Shown here piece after piece: positions 45,601-57,600 of a stretch of 64,000 bases of DNA (within the stretch, counting starts at the first letter, position 1; every line of letters begins with the position of its first letter). This DNA is from Limnomonas spitsbergensis (lineage: Eukaryota > Chlorophyta > Chlorophyceae > Chlamydomonadales): assembly GCA_037349105.1 (NCBI GenBank), contig JAYJMM010000086.1, forward strand, positions 310,001 through 374,000, in the 5' to 3' direction. The notes under the pieces were generated by a model, which did not search any database, was not told the DNA's origin, and worked only from the letters and a program-made list of their open reading frames with translations. The translations under genes and the position numbers were made by a program.

Positions 45601-48600
45601 ATGGTGTCCCTCCCCCCTCCGCCCTCACATTGCTTTCATGCATTGATCTTGAATGTATCCATCGCCTCCCCCTCAGGTGCTTGCAAGAGCATCAGGGGGA
45701 CAAAGACTTCGGCAAGGCCTGCCAGTCGGAGGTGCAACGCTTTGAGGGTGAGATGAGCAAGGACTACCGCCTCAACTTCAAGCTCAGGACGGCGTGTGAG
45801 GCGGATGTGCAGTCCCTGTGCCCCTCGGTGTGCAGCCAGAACGACGGCCAGGTGAGGGAGAGAAAGAAAGATTAGTGTATCATTCCAATCAGAAAGAAAG
45901 AAAGAAGACTACGCCCCTCAGGGGAGGAGGGTTAGGCCGCGAGGGTTAAACAGCGCGGCATGGGCCTAGGCCGCGTCCGCGCCGTTACCATCATTCCAAT
46001 CATTGTGTTAAATTTCCTCTTAATGCCCACTTCTGCTGAATGCAACCCTCGATCAGCCCACTTCTGCTGAATGCAACCCTCGATCAGCCCACTTCTGCTG
46101 AATGCAACCCTCGATCAGCCCACTTCTGCTGAATGCAACCCTCGATCAGCCTACTTCTGCTGAATGCAACCCTCGATCAGCCCAATTCTGCTGAATGCAA
46201 CCCTCGATCAGCCCACTTCTGCTGAATGCAACCCTCGATCAGCCCACTTCTGCTGAATGCAACCCTCGATCAGCCCACTTCTGCTGAATGCAACCCTCGA
46301 TCAGCCCACTTCTGCTGAATGCAACCCTCGATCAGCCCAATTCTGCTGAATGCAACCCTCGATCAGCCCACTTCTGCTGAATGCAACCCTCGATCAGCCC
46401 ATTTCTGCTGAATGCAACCCTCGATCAGCCCACTTCTGCTGAATGCAACCCTCGATCAGCCCACTATTGCTGAATGCAACCCTCGATCAGCCCACTTCTG
46501 CTGAATGCAACCCTCGATCAGCCCACTTCTGCTGAATGCAACCCTCGATCAGCCCACTTCTGCTGAATGCAACCCTCGATCAGCCCACTTCTGCTGAATG
46601 CAACCCTCGATCAGCCCACTTCTGCTGAATGCAACCCTCGATCAGCCCACTTCTGCTGAATGCAACCCTCGATCAGCCCACTTCTGCTGAATGCAACCCT
46701 CGATCAGCCCAATTCTGCTGAATGCAACCCTCGATCAGCCCACTTCTGCTGAATGCAACCCTCGATCAGCCCACTTCTGCTGAATGCAACCCTCGATCAG
46801 CCCACTTCTGCTGAATGCAACCCTCGATCAGCCCACTTCTGCTGAATGCAACCCTCGATCAGCCCACTTCTGCTGAATGCAACCCTCGATCAGCCCACTT
46901 CTGCTGAATGCAACCCTCGATCAGCCCACTTCTGCTGAATGCAACCCTCGATCAGCCCACTTCTGCTGAATGCAACCCTCGATCAGCCCACTTCTGCTGA
47001 ATGCAACCCTCGATCAGCCCACTTCTGCTGAATGCAACCCTCGATCAGCCCACTTCTGCTGAATGCAACCCTCGATCAGCCCACTTCTGCTGAATGCAAC
47101 CCTCGATCAGCCCACTTCTGCTAGATGCAACCCTCGATCAGCCCACTTCTGCTGAATGCAACCCTCGATCAGCCCACTTCTGCTGAATGCAACCCTCGAT
47201 CAGCCCACTTCTGCTGAATGCAACCCTCGATCAGCCCACTTCTGCTGAATGCAACCCTCGATCAGCCCAATTCTGCTGAATGCAACCCTCGATCAGCCCA
47301 CTTCTGCTGAATGCAACCCTCGATCAGCCCACTTCTGCTGAATGCAACCCTCGATCAGCCCACTTCTGCTGAATGCAACCCTCGATCAGCCCACTTCTGC
47401 TGAATGCAACCCTCGATCAGCCCACTTCTGCTGAATGCAACCCTCGATCAGCCCACTTCTGCTGAATGCAACCCTCGATCAGCCCACTTCTGCTGAATGC
47501 AACCCTCAATCAGCCCATTTCTGCTGAATGCAACCCTCGATCAGCCCACTTCTGCTGAATGCAACCCTCGATCAGCCCACTTCTGCTGAATGCAACCCTC
47601 GATCAGCCCACTTCTGCTGAATGCAACCCTCGATCAGCCCAATTCTGCTGAATGCAACCCTCGATCAGCCCACTTCTGCTGAATGCAACCCTCGATCAGC
47701 CCACTTCTGCTGAATGCAACCCTCGATCAGCCCACTTCTGCTGAATGCAACCCTCGATCAGCCCACTTCTGCTGAATGCAACCCTCGATCAGCCCACTTC
47801 TGCTGAATGCAACCCTCGATCAGCCCACTTCTGCTGAATGCAACCCTCGATCAGCCCAATTCTGCTGAATGCAACCCTCGATCAGCCCACTTCTGCTGAA
47901 TGCAACCCTCGATCAGCCCATTTCTGCTGAATGCAACCCTCGATCAGCCCACTTCTGCTGAATGCAACCCTCGATCAGCCCACTTCTGCTGAATGCAACC
48001 CTCGATCAGCCCACTTCTGCTGAATGCAACCCTCGATCAGCCCACTTCTGCTGAATGCAACCCTCGATCAGCCCACTTCTGCTGAATGCAACCCTCGATC
48101 AGCCCACTTCTGCTGAATGCAACCCTCGATCAGCCCACTTCTGCTGAATGCAACCCTCGATCAGCCCACTTCTGCTGAATGCAACCCTCGATCAGCCCAC
48201 TTCTGCTGAATGCAACCCTCGATCAGCCCAATTCTGCTGAATGCAACCCTCGATCAGCCCACTTCTGCTGAATGCAACCCTCGATCAGCCCACTTCTGCT
48301 GAATGCAACCCTCGATCAGCCCACTTCTGCTGAATGCAACCCTCGATCAGCCCACTTCTGCTGAATGCAACCCTCGATCAGCCCATTTCTGCTGAATGCA
48401 ACCCTCGATCAGCCCACTTCTGCTGAATGCAACCCTCGATCAGCCCACTTCTGCTGAATGCAACCCTCGATCAGCCCACTTCTGCTGAATGCAACCCTCG
48501 ATCAGCCCACTTCTGCTGAATGCAACCCTCGATCAGCCCACTTCTGCTGAATGCAACCCTCGATCAGCCCACTTCTGCTGAATGCAACCCTCGATCAGCC

Positions 48601-51600
48601 CATTTCTGCTGAATGCAACCCTCGATCAGCCCACTTCTGCTGAATGCAACCCTCGATCAGCCCACTTCTGCTGAATGCAACCCTCGATCAGCCCACTTCT
48701 GCTGAATGCAACCCTCGATCAGCCCACTTCTGCTGAATGCAACCCTCGATCAGCCCACTTCTGCTGAATGCAACCCTCGATCAGCCCACTTCTGCTGAAT
48801 GCAACCCTCGATCAGCCCACTTCTGCTGAATGCAACCCTCGATCAGCCCACTTCTGCTGAATGCAACCCTCGATCAGCCCACTTCTGCTGAATGCAACCC
48901 TCGATCAGCCCACTTCTGCTGAATGCAACCCTCGATCAGCCCACTTCTGCTGAATGCAACCCTCGATCAGCCCAATTCTGCTGAATGCAACCCTCGATCA
49001 GCCCACTTCTGCTGAATGCAACCCTCGATCAGCCCATTTCTGCTGAATGCAACCCTCGATCAGCCCACTTCTGCTGAATGCAACCCTCGATCAGCCCACT
49101 TCTGCTGAATGCAACCCTCGATTAGCCCATTTCTGCTGAATGCAACCCTCGATCAGCCCATTTCTGCTGAATGCAACCCTCGATCAGCCCACTTCTGCTG
49201 AATGCAACCCTCGATCAGCCCACTTCTGCTGAATGCAACCCTCGATCAGCCCATTTCTGCTGAATGCAACCCTCGATCAGCCCACTTCTGCTGAATGCAA
49301 CCCTCGATCAGCCCACTTCTGCTGAATGCAACCCTCGATCAGCCCACTTCTGCTGAATGCAACCCTCGATCAGCCCACTTCTGCTGAATGCAACCCTCGA
49401 TCAGCCCACTTCTGCTGAATGCAACCCTCGATCAGCCCACTTCTGCTGAATGCAACCCTCGATCAGCCCACTTCTGCTGAATGCAACCCTCGATCAGCCC
49501 ACTTCTGCTGAATGCAACCCTCGATCAGCCCACTTCTGCTGAATGCAACCCTCGATCAGCCCAATTCTGCTGAATGCAACCCTCGATCAGCCCACTTCTG
49601 CTGAATGCAACCCTCGATCAGCCCATTTCTGCTGAATGCAACCCTCGATCAGCCCACTTCTGCTGAATGCAACCCTCGATCAGCCCACTTCTGCTGAATG
49701 CAACCCTCGATCAGCCCACTTCTGCTGAATGCAACCCTCGATCAGCCCACTTCTGCTGAATGCAACCCTCGATCAGCCCACTTCTGCTGAATGCAACCCT
49801 CGATCAGCCCACTTCTGCTGAATGCAACCCTCGATCAGCCCACTTCTGCTGAATGCAACCCTCGATCAGCCCACTTCTGCTGAATGCAACCCTCGATCAG
49901 CCCAATTCTGCTGAATGCAACCCTCGATCAGCCCAATTCTGCTGAATGCAACCCTCGATCAGCCCACTTCTGCTGAATGCAACCCTCGATCAGCCCACTT
50001 CTGCTGAATGCAACCCTCGATCAGCCCACTTCTGCTGAATGCAACCCTCGATCAGCCCACTTCTGCTGAATGCAACCCTCGATCAGCCCATTTCTGCTGA
50101 ATGCAACCCTCGATCAGCCCACTTCTGCTGAATGCAACCCTCGATCAGCCCACTTCTGCTGAATGCAACCCTCGATCAGCCCACTTCTGCTGAATGCAAC
50201 CCTCGATCAGCCCACTTCTGCTGAATGCAACCCTCGATCAGCCCACTTCTGCTGAATGCAACCCTCGATCAGCCCACTTCTGCTGAATGCAACCCTCGAT
50301 CAGCCCATTTCTGCTGAATGCAACCCTCGATCAGCCCACTTCTGCTGAATGCAACCCTCGATCAGCCCACTTCTGCTGAATGCAACCCTCGATCAGCCCA
50401 CTTCTGCTGAATGCAACCCTCGATCAGCCCACTTCTGCTGAATGCAACCCTCGATCAGCCCACTTCTGCTGAATGCAACCCTCGATCAGCCCACTTCTGC
50501 TGAATGCAACCCTCGATCAGCCCACTTCTGCTGAATGCAACCCTCGATCAGCCCACTTCTGCTGAATGCAACCCTCGATCAGCCCACTTCTGCTGAATGC
50601 AACCCTCGATCAGCCCACTTCTGCTGAATGCAACCCTCGATCAGCCCACTTCTGCTGAATGCAACCCTCGATCAGCCCACTTCTGCTGAATGCAACCCTC
50701 GATCAGCCCACTTCTGCTGAATGCAACCCTCGATCAGCCCACTTCTGCTGAATGCAACCCTCGATCAGCCCACTTCTGCTGAATGCAACCCTCGATCAGC
50801 CCACTTCTGCTGAATGCAACCCTCGATCAGCCCACTTCTGCTGAATGCAACCCTCGATCAGCCCACTTCTGCTGAATGCAACCCTCGATCAGCCCAATTC
50901 TGCTGAATGCAACCCTCGATCAGCCCACTTCTGCTGAATGCAACCCTCGATCAGCCCACTTTCTGCTGAATGCAAACCCTCGATCAGCCCACTTCTGCTG
51001 AATGCAACCCTCGATCAGCCCACTTCTGCTGAATGCAACCCTCGATCAGCCCATTTCTGCTGAATGCAACCCTCGATCAGCCCACTTCTGCTGAATGCAA
51101 CCCTCGATCAGCCCACTTCTGCTGAATGCAACCCTCGATCAGCCCACTTCTGCTGAATGCAACCCTCGATCAGCCCACTTCTGCTGAATGCAACCCTCGA
51201 TCAGCCCAATTCTGCTGAATGCAACCCTCGATCAGGGGGGAATCTCGTGGGCCTTTTAAAAAAACATTTCTCTTTCGGTTAGCTCCACCTGGCCCTTCTG
51301 AAAAGGCCGCGGGCGGCTGTGTTGACTCCGTGCTAAAATCAACGGGACATGTTGGCGCTGTAGTGATGCCAACGGATGGCGAACTTCTCTCCCACCTGGG
51401 CCGCATCAAATGATCATAATTGGCATGGCAACCTGAGCTGCACCGTATTACCTATTTTGTATCTGCTTCCCTTACTGCAGCCCCCCAACCTGAGCTGCAC
51501 CGTATTGTATTACATATTTGCTGCCCTTGCTGCCCTGCCGCCCTGTCTTACATGGCGGCGAGGCGCTTGGCAGCCTGGATGGTCGGGGCCTGGCTGTAGC

Positions 51601-54600
51601 TGCATAGACGCTGTGCCCAACACATTTTGAACTCTCTTGTGTCAGGTGTGTGGCGGCAAGGTGCTGCGCTGCCTTACCGATAAGTTGGACGACATCAAAG
51701 CAGAGGAGTGCAAAAATGAGGTCATGTACTTTGAGAAGATGGAGGTGTGTGGGTTGACGCAGGGACGGCCACTGTTTGTTTCGGGGTGTTTAGGTATGTC
51801 ATGGCCTACGGCCGGAGTAGCCTGGAGCAGCAAGGTGCCTGCTACTCAGGCCGGCCAAGGGTTGGTCCCCGTCGGCCCAGAGGTGGCCGTGCCCAGCGGG
51901 ATGCCAAGTAAAGTGTGGCATGCAATTGAGCAAACACAGTGAAGAGGAGGGAGCACTAGGTTTGCTGCTTGTGTTTACTACATGCATGGCTTTACTACAT
52001 GCTGGGGTTTACTGCATGGTTTTACTATATGCATGAGTTTACTACATGGTACGGCATGTGCGGCATAGATGTGCAGCAGTACAGCCGTTCTGTTGCATAC
52101 TCTGCCTGCACTGAGCTGTGCGTACTTCACGGCTGTTTACAAACATGTGCGGCATAGATGTGCAGCAGTACAGCCGTTCTGTTGCATACTCTGCCTGCAC
52201 TGAGCTGTGCGTACTTCACGGCTGTTTACAAACATGTGCGGCATAGATGTGCAGCAGTACAGCCGTTCTGTTGCATACTCTGCCTGCACTGAGCTGTGCG
52301 TACTTCACGGCTGTTTACAAACATGTGCGGCATAGATGTGCAGCAGTACAGCCGTTCTGTTGCATACTCTGCCTGCACTGAGCTGTGCGTACTTCACGGC
52401 TGTTTACAAACATGTGCGTGTTTGTACTGCAGGTTACCGACTTCAACAACGATGTGCTGCTGGCCGAGGCCTGCCGCGATGACGTGGAAAAATTCTGCAA
52501 GGACACGGAGCCAGGTGCGGTGTCTGCTGTACTTCGCCGCACGCATGATGCAGTACATGGCAGTACGTAAGACCAACCTTTTCCTATATTCTGGCAACAG
52601 CGAGTTGCAGGGTCATGGCCACATTGCTCACAGGGCCCTCCTGGGGTTTGGAATGTTTGAAGTTGAAATCCAAACATCGGTGCCAAGACCGGCCCATCCG
52701 GTTCATTATAAATTTAAACCACCCTTTCTCTGCCGTTTTTTATTTTCTGCCAGGTGAGGGCCGTGTTCACCAGTGCCTCCGAAGCAAGCGCAAAGAACTC
52801 AGTGAAACCTGCCGCAAGGAGGAGCTCCTGCTGGAGGAGAAGGAGGTGAGGAGAGGATGGAGAAGGAGGAGAGAGGAGAGATAGGGGCGGGACAGACAGG
52901 AGAAAGGAGGAGGAGAGGGTGGAAGGAAGGGGAGAGCAACAGGGAGATAATGGGAGGGGAGCACCATTTTGGTCTCGGACGGTTTAGGTGCTTTGCGCCC
53001 TTCCCTGGGGACTGGGGGAACGAGAAGGGGAATGAAAGCATTTCAGGATTTTGGGGGTGGAGAACCGAGATACTAGGTGATGTGCAAGGTAACCCCTATT
53101 GCTGAGGCCACTTTTGCCGGATCAAGCCAAGTAGCCTTATCGTGGCCCCTGCCAGCTGTGGCCCATACCAATCCAATAAGCACCTGGCTGCTGCTGATTC
53201 TGACTCTCCCCCACTGGCCACCCTCCCTCCTCTTTGTTTCCCCTCCGTCACTTCTCCCCCTCACCTGACCCTGCCCCCAATCCCTCCCCACATTCCCCTG
53301 TTCATTGGTCACCCCTCCTCCCCTGCCCCTTGCCACCCCACGCCACCCCACCCCACCCCATTTCCCTCCTCACCCGTCCTTTGCTACCCCACCCCACCCC
53401 ATTTCCCTCCTCTGCTGCCCCTCTTCACCCGTCCCTTGCAACCCCACCCCATTTCTCTCCTCTGCTGTCCCTCCCCTGCTGCCCCTCCCCCTGTCTCTCC
53501 TCTCCATTTGCCACCCCCCACCCCTCCCTCATTGCCTCATTGGCTACCCCGCTCCCTTGTTTCTGCCTCAACCTACCTCTGTCCCTCCCCCCCATATAAC
53601 CCGCCCCTCCTCCCCTTGTGTCCCCTTCAGGCCACCTCAGTGGAGCTTAGTGTGGGCCTCCTACGGTCCTGCAAGTCAGAGAGGCAGATGTTCTGTCGTC
53701 AAGTAGCCGCAGGCCAGGTGGGTGGGTAGGCGGGGCATTAGATCTTGTTAAACAAACCTTCAGCCTGTCCGTAACCTTTAAAAATGGAGTGCCATGGGCC
53801 AGGTGGGGACGTAGGGAGAGGAGGGGGGATCTTGAACCCTGAAATGCCTGAGTAAGGGGGGGGTCTCAGACTATGAAGAGTTTGATGACAGAGGTATTGC
53901 GGCAACTGTTTCATTTAGAGCTCTTCAACTGCAATTCTGATTCAGTTCAGTGCACAGCCGCAGAGGGCTTGTGCGGCACCCCTTGTTCTTTGAGCCACCA
54001 GCTTAAGGCCGGCCCACGTTTGTCCCCATCCGCCCAGTGGCGGCCTAATAGGATGTCTATAATAGGATGTCTCTAAAACCTGAAACCTGCAGGGGATGTC
54101 CCACCACAGTAATACAAATATAATGCCACTAAACCCTAAGCCCAATGCTAGGTTCCTCCCTCAGCTTTCTGCTCTCCAAGTTGCCATCCATCCTATCCTC
54201 GATCACGCAGGCGCGTGTGCTCTGCTGCCTGGCTGAACACACCAACGGCCATTCTACTTGCTTACACACGTATCATAATGTACAAAATCAATCACTCCCT
54301 CTGCCTGCAGGCGCGAGTGTTCCGCTGCCTTGCTGAGAACACCAATGACCCGGATTTCGGCGACAACTGCAAGGCCCTGGTCATCTCCAAGCTGCAGAGG
54401 AGGTGAGGGACAGGGAACGGAGGCAGGAGGTGAGGGGCAGGGGGGCCCTGAGGAGGCAGGGGGCTGAGGCAACAGGCATGTCGGTTTATTTGAGCGTGCC
54501 GTGATTACATTCCTGCGTAATCACGGCCTACGGCGATAAAGGACTTGCGCGACACCCCCCGTGTTGCTCAGACCTGCGGCATTTGCAAGATTTAGAGGTG

Positions 54601-57600
54601 GGGCAGGGGAGCGGACGCGAGATTACAGGCGTCTCTATTTTATGTCAGCACGCTGCAGCCACATTTATGCTTAATCACGGCCCATGGCTGTTGGGGAATT
54701 GAGCTCCCCCAGTTGCTCAGACCAGCAAGTTTTCCTAGCTGCAGGGGAAGGGGGGCAGCAGGTGTTCCTGTTCACTTAGCACGCTGCAGCTACATCAATG
54801 CTAAGGCATGGCCATGCCGCAGGCGGCCCTGGTGCAGGTTCCCTTGTAGTGAGGACAAGCGGTTTTAGGCTGGTCCAGGTTTGTTCCCCACTGGCCCGCT
54901 TGTTGTTGTTGCCCGGTAGCCCCCAGAGGTTGTTCTGGTGCGCACTGAAAGCAACCCTGCTCCCGACCCTTGACCCTAAACCCTTGACCAAACCCTTCAA
55001 ATCAGAAATCAATGTATACTAATGAAGTGGAAGCCAGACATCTGTCCCCATACCTCAACCCTTAAAACCCTCTTAAAGCAAGTAAACGAGACACCCTGCT
55101 GCTGCGCAAGGCCTGCTGGTGGAGGGGTCTTCATCCTCTTCATTGCCAAATGGCCACACTGCTGTGGGGCCCGCTCACATCCGCTCACATTCCCTTCCCG
55201 CCCCTTCAGGCAGTCCAACAGGAAGTAACCCCACCCCCCCTTTGCTTGGGCCACTGTCCGCAGACCTGTCGAGGTTTGACACCATCAGTGTTTTACCCTA
55301 AAAGTCGAACACCCCTGCCCATTTAAATACTGGTGTTCGGACTGGAATCTGGACGCCCCCTCTGAGCAAAGCCTGCAAGATGGATGTGGGTACCTTCTGC
55401 CGCTCAATTGACGTTCTAAATTGACACACAGGCCCTTAATCCATGTCCATTTACTGCCTCCCATCCCTCCAGGCAGTCCAATTGGAAACTGGACCCCCCT
55501 CTGCGCAAAGCCTGCAAGGCAGATGTGGACACCTACTGCCGTCAAGAGGACAGCAAGGACAGTGAGGATGGTGCCGTGTACAAGTGCATGGTGAGGGGGC
55601 AGTAAACAAGGCGGTACCCAGGGTACAGTGAAGAAAAGGCAGTACGGTGGGCAGTACACATGAGTGGTTTCACCATCTGCCACAGAGAGGGCAATATGTA
55701 TGGTTGTGAGGACGGAGCTGTGCACAAATGCATGGTATAAGGGCAAAACACAAATCAGTACAGTATAAGGTGAAGAGAATGCAGTACCGGAGGCAATACA
55801 CATGAGTGTGTGATTTAACCATCTGCAGCCTAGAGGACAGCATGGATGGTGTTCTGTACAAGTGCATGGTGAGGGGGCAGTAAACAAGGCAGTACGGTGG
55901 GCAATGCTCATACTAGTGTGATTTCACCAGCTGCCAGTAAGAGGGCTTAGTGAGGAATGCATGGTTAGGGAGCAATTTAAAAGGCTGTACATAATGCAGT
56001 ACAATGTGAAGTACTCATAAGAGGGTGATTGTAGGTAAGTTGGTCACACCTCTGATCTGCCCCTTCCCTAGATTAAGCACCAGGTGAACCTGGCATCTGG
56101 CTTTCAGCATGAGCTGGGCCGGGCCACCCACAGGCAAAACATGAATACATGAAGTAGCTGAGGTGTAGCTGAATTACAGTTGGGCCTGCCCGCCCACCCT
56201 TCAGATGAAGCACTATGAGGACCTGGCATCCGGATGCCAGCGCGAGATGGGCCGGGCCACGCACATGGCATTCTTCGCCTGGCAGCCCGCCTCCCCGATG
56301 ACAGAGGGCTGCGACGACGACGTCAACAGGCTGTGCCTCCCGCAGAGGCCCAACATGGCCAGCCGGCCGGGCGCGGTGGGGTCGTGCCTGGCGGGCATTG
56401 TGAGTTTTCAAATCGTTTTGTGCTGGCTGTGGGCTCTGTAGTTTGAAGTGTGTAATATAGATTCGAATCGCCTTTCCTCAGGCAAGCATATGTTTTATTT
56501 GTGTCAGCCCTCGATCGGCAAGAAATCTACCGGAGCTCTCGAGCTCCGACCGAAAACTGGCATTGACAATCATTGATTTATAATGTTCCGTATCCCTCAC
56601 CCTTCGAACATAAATTGATTATGAGGGGAGGCACAGCACATCTACAATAGTGGGAAATGATGAAGTGCCGATTGCCTTGAATCGCTGGATCTGTGCTTTG
56701 TATCCTAGTGTGCACCAGGCCACCTTTGGGCAGGCTGCAGGGCTTATTGAGACCAAAGGTGGTCTGACCGCCCTATGACCGGTAGCATAAGCAGCACTCA
56801 CCTGGCAGCACCGAGGCCTGCCGGCCGCAGGCCATGTTGTAGCGTAGGCACCCTGACCTAGACACTGCATCAGACCCTGTCGGGCATACCTCTGCAGATT
56901 TGAGAGCTGCTCAACTCACCGGCTGTGCGGGCAGGCTGTGCCCATGAGTATTCTGTATGGGCTGACAAGCATTGACCCACTCATGGCCCAGCCCTGAGAT
57001 GCTTGCAGATTGCCTGCCCACTAACTCCCCTGATACAACATAAAACTTCTCACTAAACAAACACAACTAATTCACAGTACGGTACCCGGCCATAAAGCTC
57101 TGATGCCCGACGCTTTAAAAACTGTGTCTCCGCTGCGTCCCGGAAAGCTCGGTAACCGTTGTTAGACTCAGTAACTGCCGTTACTCATAGACCAGTAACT
57201 GTCATTACTAAGTAACTGTCATAACTCATAGACACGTAACTGTCATTACTAAGTAACTGTCGTTACTTACGGACCAGTAACTGTCATTACGAAGTAACTG
57301 TTGTTACTCACGGACCAGTATCTGTCGTTACTCAGTAATTGTCGTCAGACCATGTGACACTGTGACTGCCAAAACTGCCATTGCCACTGTCATTGCCGAG
57401 TCTCATAGTTCTGAAGCCGTAACTCCCTGACTGTCTTTCTCACAGCTGGAGCGTATGGACCGCTCTTCTTCGGCTCTCCGCCGGGTGCTGGCTGCTGGCA
57501 GCCCCAACAAGGTGCGGGGGAGGGGGGGGCTGGCCAGTGTTCTTATTTTATGGCTCAGCAACGATTAAGCTACAGTTCAGCTACATTCTGGCCTTGGGCT

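Noticed and set aside
46026..51235. CRISPR array
   Set aside because: Units are contiguous 31-bp repeats with no unique spacers, and the context is a eukaryotic intron.
53142..53729. 195-codon proline-rich plus-strand frame
   Set aside because: It runs through the C-rich part of GLG1 intron 17. Only 53631-53717 is coding, in the phase that joins neighbouring GLG1 exons.
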